Assembly: GCA_009837885.1 (NCBI GenBank)
Contig: VXSP01000045.1
Coordinates: 234,174-298,173 of the forward strand
Direction of reading: 5' to 3'
DNA length: 64,000 bases
From: Holophagales bacterium
GTDB lineage: Bacteria; Acidobacteriota; Thermoanaerobaculia; Multivoradales; Multivoraceae
Both the position numbers and the translations under genes were made by a program. The notes below the pieces were generated by a model. It searched no databases. It was not told where the DNA came from and saw nothing but the letters and a program-made list of their open reading frames with translations. The number at the start of each line of letters is the position of its first letter. Positions within the stretch are counted from its first letter, which is position 1. Positions 33,001 through 40,852 of the stretch are shown here, in pieces.

Positions 33001-33950
33001 CGGTGGCGGATGACCTCGGTTGCGCCTTCGGGGATGTGCCAGTCGCCCATCCGTGCCCGGGTGGGCCCGACACCGAGCTGGCCGTCGACGCGCCAGGTCT
33101 GGGGGTAGCCGGCGTTCATCGGGTGATCGAAGATCGCGACGTGCAGGAAGTCGTCGCGGCCCTCGACCTGCATGCCGACGTCGACCCACATCGCTCGCTG
33201 GCCCTCGGCTTGCCGGTTGCGCTGCCGCGCCGCGTTGACGGCCTCGCCGGGGATGTCCCTGGTCCAGGGCATGCGCAGGAACATGCCGCCGTAGGACATC
33301 TCGTTGATCGAGACCTCGGTGTGCGCTTCGCCGGCCCATTCGAGGTCGAGGATGAAGCGGTCTTCCTCGGCCCGCATGGACCAGTTCTGGGTCTCGGTCA
33401 TGAAGACCTTGCCGTCGGCGTCCAGCATGCCGTAGACCGTCTGCCACTGCACCTCGGTCCCGGCCTCCGTCACCACGGAAGCCGAATCGCGGCGCCAGTA
33501 GTCGCCGCCGGGGTTGTGGAAGTAGTCCCGGCCCACGGCGCGCGCGATCTCTTCCGGCTTGTCACGGCGGTAGAACCACTGCCGGAGCGTGTCCGCGTCC
33601 ATCGGCTCGCCATTGACCCGGGTGAAGCCCCAGTAGAGCCCCGTCTGGTGGGGATGGTGGCCCGGGCTGTACTGCGTCGCCAGACCCTTGCCGTCCGGGG
33701 CTACGATCGGGTGCAGGAAGGGCCGGTGCTCGGCGCCGGCGTTCTGGGTGACGATCGGTTCCTCTTCGCCCTCCCGGTAGATCGAGATCGAGCCGGTCTC
33801 CTCGTCCTGGACGGCTCGTAGCGGCACGGCGCTCGGGGTTTTCTGGGCCTCCGCTCCTTCGGCGCCCGTGCCCTGCGTGCAGCCGGCGACGAGCGCCGCC
33901 AGGGCCAGTAGAACGATCGGTACCACTACCGGCGCGGCCGGAACTCTCAT
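30003..33950 (-). CDS. Lipoprotein fusion: DUF6807 (PmoA-like) + PVC-type dehydrogenase/HEAT + cytochrome c
   Basis: 1315 residues. GGGAGGAAGG lies just before the ATG at 33950, which opens a lipoprotein signal ending LVAGC. Domain order is as follows. A DUF6807/PmoA-family domain (about 30-345) includes GHHPHQTGLYWGF and the late ELTEDWEEYTG. A sugar-dehydrogenase/NHL-like propeller of the PVC type (about 365-760) begins with VNAWASEPMITQPMAFAWDD. HEAT-like helical repeats cover about 770-1120. The C-terminal cytochrome c domain has the haem motif CAVCH (1187-1191), with a methionine in its tail (PLSMMPEGLL) as possible sixth ligand. It is likely a periplasmic, lipid-anchored dehydrogenase passing electrons through its own haem. 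Fusion of DUF6807 to this scaffold is not the usual form. Confidence 0.88.
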   Translation of the reverse strand: MRVPAAPVVVPIVLLALAALVAGCTQGTGAEGAEAQKTPSAVPLRAVQDEETGSISIYREGEEEPIVTQNAGAEHRPFLHPIVAPDGKGLATQYSPGHHPHQTGLYWGFTRVNGEPMDADTLRQWFYRRDKPEEIARAVGRDYFHNPGGDYWRRDSASVVTEAGTEVQWQTVYGMLDADGKVFMTETQNWSMRAEEDRFILDLEWAGEAHTEVSINEMSYGGMFLRMPWTRDIPGEAVNAARQRNRQAEGQRAMWVDVGMQVEGRDDFLHVAIFDHPMNAGYPQTWRVDGQLGVGPTRARMGDWHIPEGATEVIRHRLIVYTGELNDLELTEDWEEYTGAAEGSYSTSSLWGIAQREAKQEKFLTPEEAVDAMTVRDGFKVNAWASEPMITQPMAFAWDDRGRMWIAENRDYETRGRGFSGSGDSKILILEDTDRDGTADSRKVFAEGIPFPAALAVGFDGVFVGAPPHLLYLPDRDGDDVADMDDAEILLTGWGIRDRHETINSFHWGPDGWLYGLEGFATPSRIRKPGPDETIYGHNDPFPDDLFEYDGVDINGGVWRYHPTKDRFEVVAHGFSNPWGIDYDAKGQIFITACVIPHLFHVVPGGIYHRQGGSHFNPYVYGDIRTIVNHRHRSAHGGARVYLSDAFPEEQHGRLFMANIHEHAVLTDELEPKGSSFVAHHGEDFLLANNKQWVGFSMEIGPGGDVYVLDWHDADICGNDVQHKETGRIFRITPEQSLADDWEGRYDDVKSMSNKKLVELQLSKSAWHARRARVVLQGRAAKGEVDAAVHEALREVFTSNPDGDLRLRAMWALHVTDGFTSDELMTALDDEDQHVRAWAIQLLTEDHDAPAAATEKFIELADRDTSPVVRLYLAAALQRVEHDVRWSIAEHLVMKGDDADDHNIPKMIWFGIEPLVPEDPKRALRLARTSQIPMLTENIARRAVDADELGFLVTSLDDRSDARPALLRGMLAGLEGQVYAEPPDNWERVYGRLKRDRNVADLALEVEQQFGGVEVARQFLATLDDESAPPEDRRRAIQGLADQQHQALRERLPALLDEPELRIAAIRAFAAFDGGWEMGLLLMGRYETFNADEKLAAVQTLSSRPIYGRILMGAIEKEGVPRRDVPAYVARQLHRVVGSGFLEVWGPITRVSSEKAAAIAKYTTILSDDAIAAADTAHGEQMFTELCAVCHQMFGEGGLIGPDLTGSNRTELDYLLTNILDPSGDIQDVYQTLMVTTRDGRTYSGTVATKSPRSMTLRVVGQDEVVIAQSDIQSFDYFPLSMMPEGLLDPYDDDEVTNLVAYLMTAQEATNPQGP

Positions 33951-34115
33951 CCGCCTTCCTCCCTCGATCCCTGAGACCTGTCGTGGAGACAAGGGCGCAT
34001 CCTATCGTCCCGCCAGGACGTGGCGCGGCGCGAAGCTCAGCGGGGCAATTCGCAAGATCGGTCAGGTCGGGCCGCAGCTTCGGTCAGGCGCGGACGCTCC
34101 CTCCACTCCAGACTT

Positions 34116-34136
34116 CAGGTGTGGGGACGACACCTG
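34116..34136. repeat. 7-bp perfect inverted repeat near a possible start
   Basis: CAGGTGT (34116-34122) and ACACCTG (34130-34136) are perfect reverse complements around a 7-nt loop. The hairpin would bury the GTG at 34121. It may be an operator, or it may argue for the later TTG start (34163) of the membrane protein gene. Confidence 0.5.
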
Positions 34137-35887
34137 ACGGGGCAAGGGCGGTCATTCGGCTCTTGCAGCACCGGCGATTACCGATCGTGGCAGGAGTGCT
34201 GTCCGCTCTGCTGTTGCTGCCGGCGCTCTGGGGCGGCTTTCAGCTCGATGACCACCTCCAGCGCTTCCGGCTCCTGGGGCTCGGCGACCCGTCCATCCAG
34301 CTCTTCGTCTTCTACGACGGCGATGTAGCGGCCAATCGAGGCCAGATGGAAGAGGGCACGCTGCCGTGGTGGGCTAGTCCCGATCTACGGCATGCGAACT
34401 TCCGGTATCTGAGCGTGCTCTCGATGCAGCTCGACTACCTGCTGTGGCCGGATTCAGCGACGCTCATGCACCTGCACAGCCTGGTGTGGTTGGGGCTCTG
34501 CGTGGGAGTTGCGGCGGTGCTGTACAGGCGCCTGTTCGGGCGCGAGGCCCGTGGAGCCCTGTGGGCGGCCGGCCTGGCCGCCCTTCTCTACGCATTGGAC
34601 GACGCCCACTCCCTGCCGGCGGTGTACATCGCCAACCGGAACGCCCTCCTGGCCACGTTCTTCGGTCTCCTGTGCCTGGAGTGCCACGCGAGATGGCGGG
34701 ACGATGGGTGGCGGGCCGGTGGCGTGCTGGCTCCGGTCAGCTTGGCCCTCTCGCTGCTGTCCGCCGAGCTCGGTGTGTCGACGCTAGCGCTTCTTGGCGC
34801 CTGGGTACTGGTCCTCGACCGTGGCTCGTGGCGGGAGCGGCTCCTTTCCCTGCTGCCGCATGCCGGCGTGGCGTTCGGCTGGTTTCTCTCCTACCGAATC
34901 GGTGGGTTCGGCGCGCAGGGATCGGGCGTCTACGTCGATCCTCTCGGCGATCCGGCTGGCTTCCTCGCGCTTCTCGCCGATCGGACCACGGCGCTGATTC
35001 TGGGGCAGTGGACTCCCTTCCCCGCGGATTGGGCGTTTGTCATCGACTCCGGAACGCGTGCGGCGTGGGGTCTCCGGTTCGCGACGCTGACCCTGGTCGT
35101 CGGTATCGGCTGGCTCTTCTTCAAGGTCTTGCGCCGGAGCCCCCTTGCTCGCTTCTTCCTGGTCGGGGCGGTCCTCTCGCTGGTCCCGATCAGCGCGGTT
35201 GGTCCACAGAACCGCCTTCTGTTTTTCGTCGGCTTCTGCTCGATGGGGCTTCTGGGTTGCCTTGCCGCTGGTCCTCTCGACGCGTCGCGGCGGCTGGCGT
35301 TCGGTGGGCTCCTGGTGTTTCATCTCTTGGCGGCGCCGGTGGCGGCTTACGTGTTTCTGGACGTCCAGAATCGGGCGGCAAGGCGGATGGAGGCCGCGTC
35401 GGAGAGCGTGCCGGACGATGTCGGGCTCGACCGGCACGACGTGATCCTGGTCAATCCGACGGACTCCGTCTACCTCACGACTTCGATCGTCACCATGCGC
35501 TGGGCCGATGGGCGTGCGGCGCCGCGCCGGCTCCGGGTGCTGTCGAACGGCTTGACCGATGTGCGGGTCGTGCGGGTGGGTGAGACGGAGCTTCTCCTCG
35601 AACCCGCGGCGGGTCTGTTTCCCGACCCCTTCAGCCGCTATCACCGGTCGAGCGAGCGGCCTTTCCGGGCAGGAGATGTGGAGGAACTGAGCGACCTCCG
35701 GATCGAAGTCCTCGAAGTGGATCCGGAGGGCGGAGGACCGTCGTCGATCCGGTACGACTTCGCCGAGCCACTGGAGGCTAAGCGCTACCTCTGGATGGTC
35801 TGGAACGGAAGCCGCTACGAGAAGTGGGTACCGCCAGACGTCGGCCGGGAGGTCGTGTTGCGTTCGCAACCCGGTATCTTCGAATGA
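34121..35887 (+). CDS. Polytopic membrane protein, glycosyltransferase-39-like layout
   Basis: About 588 residues from the GTG at 34121, or 574 from the TTG at 34163; the start is unsure. Around ten hydrophobic helices alternate with short loops. HRRLPIVAGVLSALLLLPALWGGF is the first helix, and a luminal FQLDDHLQRF follows it. The DD after helix 1 and the multi-helix layout resemble GT-C (PMT/ArnT-like) glycosyltransferases. The last 150 residues form a soluble beta-rich domain (RIEVLEVDPEGGGPSSIRYDF). Catalysis is not demonstrated. The gene is divergent from the DUF6807 fusion gene, and the AraC gene starts 6 bp after it. Confidence 0.65.
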   Translation: MGTTPDGARAVIRLLQHRRLPIVAGVLSALLLLPALWGGFQLDDHLQRFRLLGLGDPSIQLFVFYDGDVAANRGQMEEGTLPWWASPDLRHANFRYLSVLSMQLDYLLWPDSATLMHLHSLVWLGLCVGVAAVLYRRLFGREARGALWAAGLAALLYALDDAHSLPAVYIANRNALLATFFGLLCLECHARWRDDGWRAGGVLAPVSLALSLLSAELGVSTLALLGAWVLVLDRGSWRERLLSLLPHAGVAFGWFLSYRIGGFGAQGSGVYVDPLGDPAGFLALLADRTTALILGQWTPFPADWAFVIDSGTRAAWGLRFATLTLVVGIGWLFFKVLRRSPLARFFLVGAVLSLVPISAVGPQNRLLFFVGFCSMGLLGCLAAGPLDASRRLAFGGLLVFHLLAAPVAAYVFLDVQNRAARRMEAASESVPDDVGLDRHDVILVNPTDSVYLTTSIVTMRWADGRAAPRRLRVLSNGLTDVRVVRVGETELLLEPAAGLFPDPFSRYHRSSERPFRAGDVEELSDLRIEVLEVDPEGGGPSSIRYDFAEPLEAKRYLWMVWNGSRYEKWVPPDVGREVVLRSQPGIFE

Positions 35888-35893
35888 CGCCGA

Positions 35894-36706
35894 ATGAGAG
35901 CCTCGACGGACAGCCGCCACCGTCTCTTCGTCCAAGCGGCGATCGACTACATTGCGGATCATCTCACCGACGCGGTGCGGCTCGAGGACCTGGCCCGCCA
36001 CATCGGGCTGTCACCGGCCTACCTGCAGCGGCTCTTTGTCGCACGGATGGGGGAGTCACCGGCCCAGTACACACGACGCCTGCGGCTTGAGCGGGCCGCA
36101 TGGCTGCTTAAGCGACCTGGCACCACGGTCACGGAGGTGGCGCTCGAAGCGGGCTACGAAGCGCCCGAATCGTTCACTCGAGCCTTCCGCTCGCGGTTCA
36201 AAGTCTCACCCAGCGCGTATCGACAGAGCTTGAGAGTTCGGCGTCGCGAAAGCACCGAGGCCTTCGAAATCCTGCGACGTCCACCCTCCCGGGTTGCCTG
36301 CGTCCGCGTCGCGGGGCACTACGACGAAGCGGACGACGCCTACGACCATCTCCGGCACTGGGCTGAGCCGCTTGGCCTTCTCGATCGCGGGAACTTCTTG
36401 GGTGTCTACTGGGACGACCAGACGATCACCGATTCCGGGAACACGCGGTGGGACGCGGCGATCGAAGTGCCGGACGAACTCGGGCGTGTGGTCGGCCCGG
36501 GCATCCAGGAGCGCCACCTTCCCGGTGGCGCCTACGCAGTGGTGCACCACCGCGGTCCGGCGTCCGTGCGTGAGACCTACGAGGCTCACTTTCGCGACTG
36601 GTTCCCCCGCTACGGCTGGAAGCCGGATGCGCGACCGATGATCGTCGAGTTCAGCCGCGCAGGAGACTGGTCGGAAGCGTCGCTCTTCGTCGCCGTGACT
36701 CGGTAA
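35894..36706 (+). CDS. AraC-family regulator with GyrI-like ligand domain
   Basis: 270 residues. The two AraC helix-turn-helix motifs occupy about 10-115 (AVRLEDLARHIGLSPAYLQRLF, then TVTEVALEAGYEAPESFTRAFRSRFKVSPSAYRQ). The C-terminal half (about 125-270) is a GyrI-like (SOUL/Rob-type) small-molecule binding fold, recognised by VRVAGHYDEADDAYDHLRHWAEPLGLL and the closing ADWFPRYGW-like segment. Rob- and GyrI-type regulators respond to hydrophobic drugs or metabolites. Target genes are not evident. The neighbouring membrane protein gene, 6 bp upstream on the same strand, may be a partner. Confidence 0.9.
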   Translation: MRASTDSRHRLFVQAAIDYIADHLTDAVRLEDLARHIGLSPAYLQRLFVARMGESPAQYTRRLRLERAAWLLKRPGTTVTEVALEAGYEAPESFTRAFRSRFKVSPSAYRQSLRVRRRESTEAFEILRRPPSRVACVRVAGHYDEADDAYDHLRHWAEPLGLLDRGNFLGVYWDDQTITDSGNTRWDAAIEVPDELGRVVGPGIQERHLPGGAYAVVHHRGPASVRETYEAHFRDWFPRYGWKPDARPMIVEFSRAGDWSEASLFVAVTR

Positions 36707-36737
36707 TCGCCCGGCCGCCGCGCTAAACTCCTGCATC

Positions 36738-36959
36738 ATGTCCACGACTACGTGCATCGTGAAGCTCGGGGCCGATGGCGGAATCCAGGTGCCGCAGGGT
36801 CTGTTGAGGGCGGCGGATCTCGGCGAGAAGGTGGAAGTCCGTGCTGAGCCCGGACGGCTCGTGGTGACGGCTGCCGAATCGGGCGGCGAGACTCGTAGCG
36901 GTTGGGCCGATGCAGCACGGGAGATGCGCGTGGCTGGAGACGACCGGCTTCTTCAGTAG
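36738..36959 (+). CDS. AbrB/MazE-like swapped-hairpin DNA-binding protein (antitoxin-type)
   Basis: 73 residues. The N-terminal 48 residues have the AbrB/MazE pattern (VKLGADGGIQVPQGLLRAADLGEKVEVRAEPGRLVV). The acidic tail (DAAREMRVAGDDRLL) is typical of antitoxins that wrap a toxin. No MazF or PIN toxin follows; the next gene is hicA, 32 bp on. It may therefore be an orphan antitoxin or an extra regulator of the hicAB pair. A TAAACT box lies 8 nt before the ATG without any Shine-Dalgarno sequence. Confidence 0.82.
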   Translation: MSTTTCIVKLGADGGIQVPQGLLRAADLGEKVEVRAEPGRLVVTAAESGGETRSGWADAAREMRVAGDDRLLQ

Positions 36960-36991
36960 GCTCTTAGGGCCGCGGGCATGGTGGAGAGCGC

Positions 36992-37198
36992 GTGAATGGG
37001 GCCGAGTTCGTAAGACGCGTTCGGCGCCATGCGAGACGTACCCGGCAGCCGTTTCGGTTCGAGAAGGCCCGCGGCAAAGGCAGTCATGGGATGCTCTACC
37101 TCGGCGAAAGGCGAACCATCGTGAAACACGGTCCCATCCGGAAGGGCCTGCTCAAGAGCATGTTGAAGCAGCTTGGCATCGAGGAAGAGGACATCTGA
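36992..37198 (+). CDS. hicA: HicA-family mRNA interferase toxin
   Basis: 68 residues from a GTG. The double-stranded RNA-binding-like HicA fold is indicated by MNGAEFVRRVRRHARRT, the catalytic histidine motif GKGSHGMLYL (H about 32) and HGPIRKGLLKSMLKQLGI. HicA cleaves mRNA when free. The gene directly precedes hicB (10 bp), the normal toxin-first order. It is slightly longer than many HicA proteins but complete. Confidence 0.88.
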   Translation: MNGAEFVRRVRRHARRTRQPFRFEKARGKGSHGMLYLGERRTIVKHGPIRKGLLKSMLKQLGIEEEDI

Positions 37199-37208
37199 GG
37201 TCGAGAGC

Positions 37209-37673
37209 ATGGACTACGCCTATCCCTGCCTCCTGACTCCGGAAGACGACGCGGCAGGCTACGTCGTGTCCTTCCCGGACGTCCCCGAGGCGTTGACCGG
37301 CGCCGAAACCTGGGAGGAGTCTCTGGCGCTGGCCGAGGATGCCCTGGTCGTTGCCCTGGGAGCGTACGTCCGCGCGCAGGAGGACATCCCGGTTCCAAGC
37401 CAAGCGTCTGCCGAGCACGAGGTCGTGACCGTACCGCCGCACACCGCGGCAAAGCTGGCGCTCTACACGGCAATGCGCCGAAAGGGCGTGTCGCCTCGAA
37501 CGCTTGCGGAGACTCTCGGTGTTCGCGAGGCAAAGGTGAGACGTCTTCTCGATCTGAACCGTTCCGCACGCCTGGAGGACGTGGCGACTGTTCTCCGAAC
37601 CCTGGGCAGGATGCTCGTGGTCGGAGATCGGGAGGTGCCAGAGTCGGCGTCCGCGCGGGCTACTGCCGGCTGA
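37209..37673 (+). CDS. hicB: HicB-family antitoxin with C-terminal helix-turn-helix
   Basis: 154 residues. The ATG at 37209 gives the HicB beta-fold start MDYAYPCLLTPEDDAAGYVVSFPDVPEALTGAETWEESLALAEDAL. This partially degraded RNase H-like domain masks HicA. The C-terminal part (about 95-140) is an XRE-like helix-turn-helix (YTAMRRKGVSPRTLAETLGVREAKVRRLL), which would repress the operon. A complete type II module with hicA is visible. Confidence 0.9.
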   Translation: MDYAYPCLLTPEDDAAGYVVSFPDVPEALTGAETWEESLALAEDALVVALGAYVRAQEDIPVPSQASAEHEVVTVPPHTAAKLALYTAMRRKGVSPRTLAETLGVREAKVRRLLDLNRSARLEDVATVLRTLGRMLVVGDREVPESASARATAG

Positions 37674-37680
37674 CAACTCC

Positions 37681-39099
37681 CTACGAGCCCTCCCCAGGGA
37701 AGTAGTACTTCATCTCGTCGAAGTCCATCGTCCACGACCCCTTGGGCCAGAGGTACTGGTGCGAGATCAGGACATCCGCCATGAAGCCGAATCGCCAGAA
37801 GAAGTCACTTTCCACGAAGACGTTGCCGAGCGCCTGGGCCGGTCCGCTGGGGAGGCCGTCGAGGCCGTGGGACTCGATCGGCGACCAGTAGTAAGGCGTT
37901 CCCTCGATCTCGGTCTTATCGAGTTCGAGGAACTCGACGGTTTCCTCGACGATGACGAGGGGCATGCTCGCGGCCAGGCCGGAATCCAGGAAGTAGTTCA
38001 TTCCCGGGTGGCCGTTCAGGCTGCCTCTCGCGAACATCAGGTGGGTGCTGGTCATGTAGAAGGGAACTTCGACGGGCGGCATGTCGCCGAAGGTCTCCAT
38101 CACGTCGGCAAGAGCTTCTTCGCTTCGCTCGCGGAAGGTGATGCGCCGGTTGTCGTAGTCGACCGTCGTCAGGAACTGCTTGAGGATCTGCGTGGTCAGC
38201 ACGCCGTCGGAGGTCTGGCCGAGGGCCTTCCAGGTCGCGCCGATGACCGGCACGTTCAAGAGCGTCACGTCGCCCATCGTGACGGTCGCGGCGACGCCTA
38301 GCGGTTCCTCGACCGTCTCGCCCCCTGTGTAGGCGTAGCGGGCTTCGCGGTTGGCGAGGGTCGGCAGGCCGATGCGCTCGTAGATGCCCTGGTCGAGATA
38401 GAGACGGTCGCCGCCGGTGTCGAGGATCAGGTTGACCGCCTCGCCGTTGATCTCCAGGGTGACGATGGGCAGGGCCCCGGGCTGCGTGATGTCGTTCGTC
38501 ATCGGCAGGTGGGCGATTCGCTCGTCGCCGGTCCATTCGATGGCGTACGGCTCGCCCTCGAAGGCCTGCATGAAGGTGAGCGGGCTCGCCGACGCTTCCG
38601 CCGTGTCCGGTGCGGGCAGCTCCCGGGTCCTCGCGAAGTCGTTGGTCTGGTAGTGCGCCAGGGTCAGTCCGCGGAGGGCCTGGGCATGGAGGTCCGAGCC
38701 GTTGTCGGCGAGTTCGAGAAGCGGTTTGTACAGCCTCACGGCCCGTTCGTAGTCACCCAGAAGGTACGCCGTTCCGGCCGCGAGCCGCAGGTCGCCCGCG
38801 TGGCACGTCGCTGCTGTGCCCAGGCGTGCGATGACGTCGTCGGCTTCCCAGATGTCGCCCAGCTTGAACAGGACCTCGGCGTAGGCACGGCGGGCTTCGT
38901 CGTTGTCGGGTTCGGCCTCGAGAGCCTGGCGCCGTGCTTCCAGGGCCGCTTCGACGTCGCCCCGGAGTCTCGGGTTCCACTCCTCCGCTTCGGTACCGGT
39001 CAGCTCGCCGCAGGGAGCGGAGTCGCTGCGACAACCCCAGGTGGTCAACCCGGTGGCCAACGCGACCAGCGTGACGACGAAGGGCGCAACGTTCCTCAT
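37681..39099 (-). CDS. Retropepsin-like aspartyl protease lipoprotein with TPR region
   Basis: 472 residues. A lipoprotein-type signal (about 1-23, ending TTWGC) is followed by TPR-like helices (about 45-150, such as EARRAYAEVLFKLGDIWEADDVIARLG). The aspartyl protease domain has VNLILDTGGDRLYLD (D-T-G) and a later NYFLDSGLAASM that may carry the second Asp (D-S-G). Two acidic motifs in one chain suggest a pepsin-like two-domain form. Periplasmic or surface location is implied by the signal. Substrate unknown. Divergent from the PH-domain gene. Confidence 0.85.
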   Translation of the reverse strand: MRNVAPFVVTLVALATGLTTWGCRSDSAPCGELTGTEAEEWNPRLRGDVEAALEARRQALEAEPDNDEARRAYAEVLFKLGDIWEADDVIARLGTAATCHAGDLRLAAGTAYLLGDYERAVRLYKPLLELADNGSDLHAQALRGLTLAHYQTNDFARTRELPAPDTAEASASPLTFMQAFEGEPYAIEWTGDERIAHLPMTNDITQPGALPIVTLEINGEAVNLILDTGGDRLYLDQGIYERIGLPTLANREARYAYTGGETVEEPLGVAATVTMGDVTLLNVPVIGATWKALGQTSDGVLTTQILKQFLTTVDYDNRRITFRERSEEALADVMETFGDMPPVEVPFYMTSTHLMFARGSLNGHPGMNYFLDSGLAASMPLVIVEETVEFLELDKTEIEGTPYYWSPIESHGLDGLPSGPAQALGNVFVESDFFWRFGFMADVLISHQYLWPKGSWTMDFDEMKYYFPGEGS

Positions 39100-39166
39100 G
39101 GGCTACATTCTCCGGGTCGGTTTCGTCCCGATTCTACGAACCGTCCCAACACCAGGGGAGCCGCTC

Positions 39167-39766
39167 ATGACCGATGTCGCCATAGCCGATCCGGACCTGC
39201 ACACCGGCGAGGAGCCGATCCTCCGCGAGGCGACCTTCAACCCGAAGGTGCGCACTTACTGGTTGCTGACGGGCGCGTTCGTGCTGACCGTCAGCATCGT
39301 CGGGATCCCCCTTCTCATCTTCTGGTTTCCCATCGGCTACGCCCTGACGGGCCGCTACCTGGAGCGTGTTCGCTGCGTGCTGACCGAGAAGAACCTCCAC
39401 GTCGCGAGGGGCGTGCTGGTGCGGCAGGAGAAGACGGTTCCGCTGGACAAGATCACGGACCTGGCGATGTCACACGGGCCGATCATGAGGTCTCTCGGCC
39501 TGCGCGGCCGGTCGGTGGAGACGGCCGGCCAATCCGGTCAGGGCAGCTTCGTCAAGCTGGTCGGCATCGAGGGGACGGAGGAGTTCCGGGCGGCCGTACT
39601 GGCGCAGCGCGAGCGGGTCGGAGGACCGGGCGGCGGATTGTCCGCTGCGTCGGCAGCCACGGCCGCGGAGGGCGAGGCGAGCGTGGAATCGGCGAGGCTG
39701 CTGAGCGAGATCAGGGACTCGCTGCTGCGGATCGAGAAGCGGTTGGGCGACGGCGGCGGAGGATAG
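39167..39766 (+). CDS. Bacterial PH-domain (YdbS-like) membrane protein
   Basis: 199 residues from the ATG at 39167, preceded by AGGGGAG. Two close membrane segments (about 33-70, YWLLTGAFVLTVSIVGIPLLIFWF) are followed by the bPH/DUF304 domain: LTEKNLHVARGVLVRQEKTVPLDKITDLAMSHGPIMRSLGL. The tail after about 150 is Ala/Gly-rich with a short coiled-coil-like end. The function of the family is poorly known. The gene stands alone before the oxidoreductase. Confidence 0.88.
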   Translation: MTDVAIADPDLHTGEEPILREATFNPKVRTYWLLTGAFVLTVSIVGIPLLIFWFPIGYALTGRYLERVRCVLTEKNLHVARGVLVRQEKTVPLDKITDLAMSHGPIMRSLGLRGRSVETAGQSGQGSFVKLVGIEGTEEFRAAVLAQRERVGGPGGGLSAASAATAAEGEASVESARLLSEIRDSLLRIEKRLGDGGGG

Positions 39767-39821
39767 GGTTCCGCGGCCGGCGCGCGGCCGGTGAAACCCA
39801 CGATCCCCCGGGAGCCAGCCA

Positions 39822-40835
39822 ATGACCGAGAACCGCCAGATCATCATCGACTCCTTGCCGACGGACCGGCTCGAGCCCGGCAACTATGCGCTCCGGACCG
39901 TCGATGCGCCTGCGCCGGGCGACGGCGAGGTGCTTTGCCGTACTCTGGCGATCACGATCGGCGCCGGTCAACGGGCCGGTCTCCAGGGCAGTGCGAGCTA
40001 CGCCGGCGCGCCTCGTGCGGGCATCGTGATGAGCGGCACCGCGGTAGCCCGCGTCGAGGCGTCGAACGACGACGCAGTCCCGCTCGGGTCACTCGTCGTC
40101 TGCCCGGCCGGCTGGCAGGACTACTCGGTCCACGCGGCGGCGAAAGTGCGCGTCGTCGGTGAGGGCGACGGCGTCGGCGATCCGGCCCACCATCTTGGCG
40201 TCTACGGCACGAACGGGCTGACCGCCTACTTCGGGCTCTTCGATGTCGGCGAGCCGAAGAAGGGCCAGACGGTGCTTGTTTCGGCCGCTGCCGGTTCGGT
40301 CGGGCACCTGGTCGGCCAGATGGCGAAGATCGCCGGCTGCCGCGTCGTCGGCGTCGCCGGCGGCGAGGCGAAGTGCCGGCTGCTCACGGAGGAACTCGGC
40401 TTCGACGCCGCCGCCGACTACAAGAGCCCGAGCTTCCGGAGCGACTTCAAGGAGGCGACGCCAGATCGCGTCGACATCTACTTCGACAACACGGGCGGCG
40501 AGGTCCTGGGCAGCGCGCTGCGGCGGATGAAGGTCGGCGGCCGGATCGTCTGCTGCGGCGTCGTCTCCCAGTACGACACGTCCAAGCCGGCGCCGGGACC
40601 GTTCGGCGTTCCGGGTCTCCTGATCAACTTCCGCGTTCGCATGGAGGGCTTCCTCGTCTTCGACTACGCGAAGCGCTATCCGGAGGCCTGGACCCGGATG
40701 CGCGAGTGGGTTGAGGGCGGCAAGCTGGTCCCGAAGCAGGATGTCTTCGAGGGTCTGGAGAAGGCGCCGGAGGCGTTCGTCGACCTGCTGGCGGGCGGCA
40801 ACGTGGGGACGCGGATCGTCCGCGTCGCGTCGTGA
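39822..40835 (+). CDS. Zinc-independent MDR NADP-dependent oxidoreductase
   Basis: 337 residues. This is a medium-chain dehydrogenase/reductase of the curcumin reductase/leukotriene B4 dehydrogenase type. An N-terminal GroES-like domain is followed by the nucleotide-binding segment QTVLVSAAAGSVGHLVGQMAKIAGCRVVGVAGGEAKC and DIYFDNTGGEVLGSALRRMKVGGRIVCCG. The catalytic zinc cysteines are absent, as expected for this branch. It reduces double bonds of enones using NADPH in known members. Its stop overlaps the open frame of the next gene, which starts 17 bp later. Confidence 0.9.
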   Translation: MTENRQIIIDSLPTDRLEPGNYALRTVDAPAPGDGEVLCRTLAITIGAGQRAGLQGSASYAGAPRAGIVMSGTAVARVEASNDDAVPLGSLVVCPAGWQDYSVHAAAKVRVVGEGDGVGDPAHHLGVYGTNGLTAYFGLFDVGEPKKGQTVLVSAAAGSVGHLVGQMAKIAGCRVVGVAGGEAKCRLLTEELGFDAAADYKSPSFRSDFKEATPDRVDIYFDNTGGEVLGSALRRMKVGGRIVCCGVVSQYDTSKPAPGPFGVPGLLINFRVRMEGFLVFDYAKRYPEAWTRMREWVEGGKLVPKQDVFEGLEKAPEAFVDLLAGGNVGTRIVRVAS

Positions 40836-40852
40836 TGGGAGAGAGGAGAGCG

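Noticed and set aside
33951-33992. Upstream extension of the DUF6807 fusion gene to 33992
   Set aside because: The ATG at 33950 has a strong GGGAGGAAGG site and opens a perfect lipoprotein signal; the extension would bury that signal.
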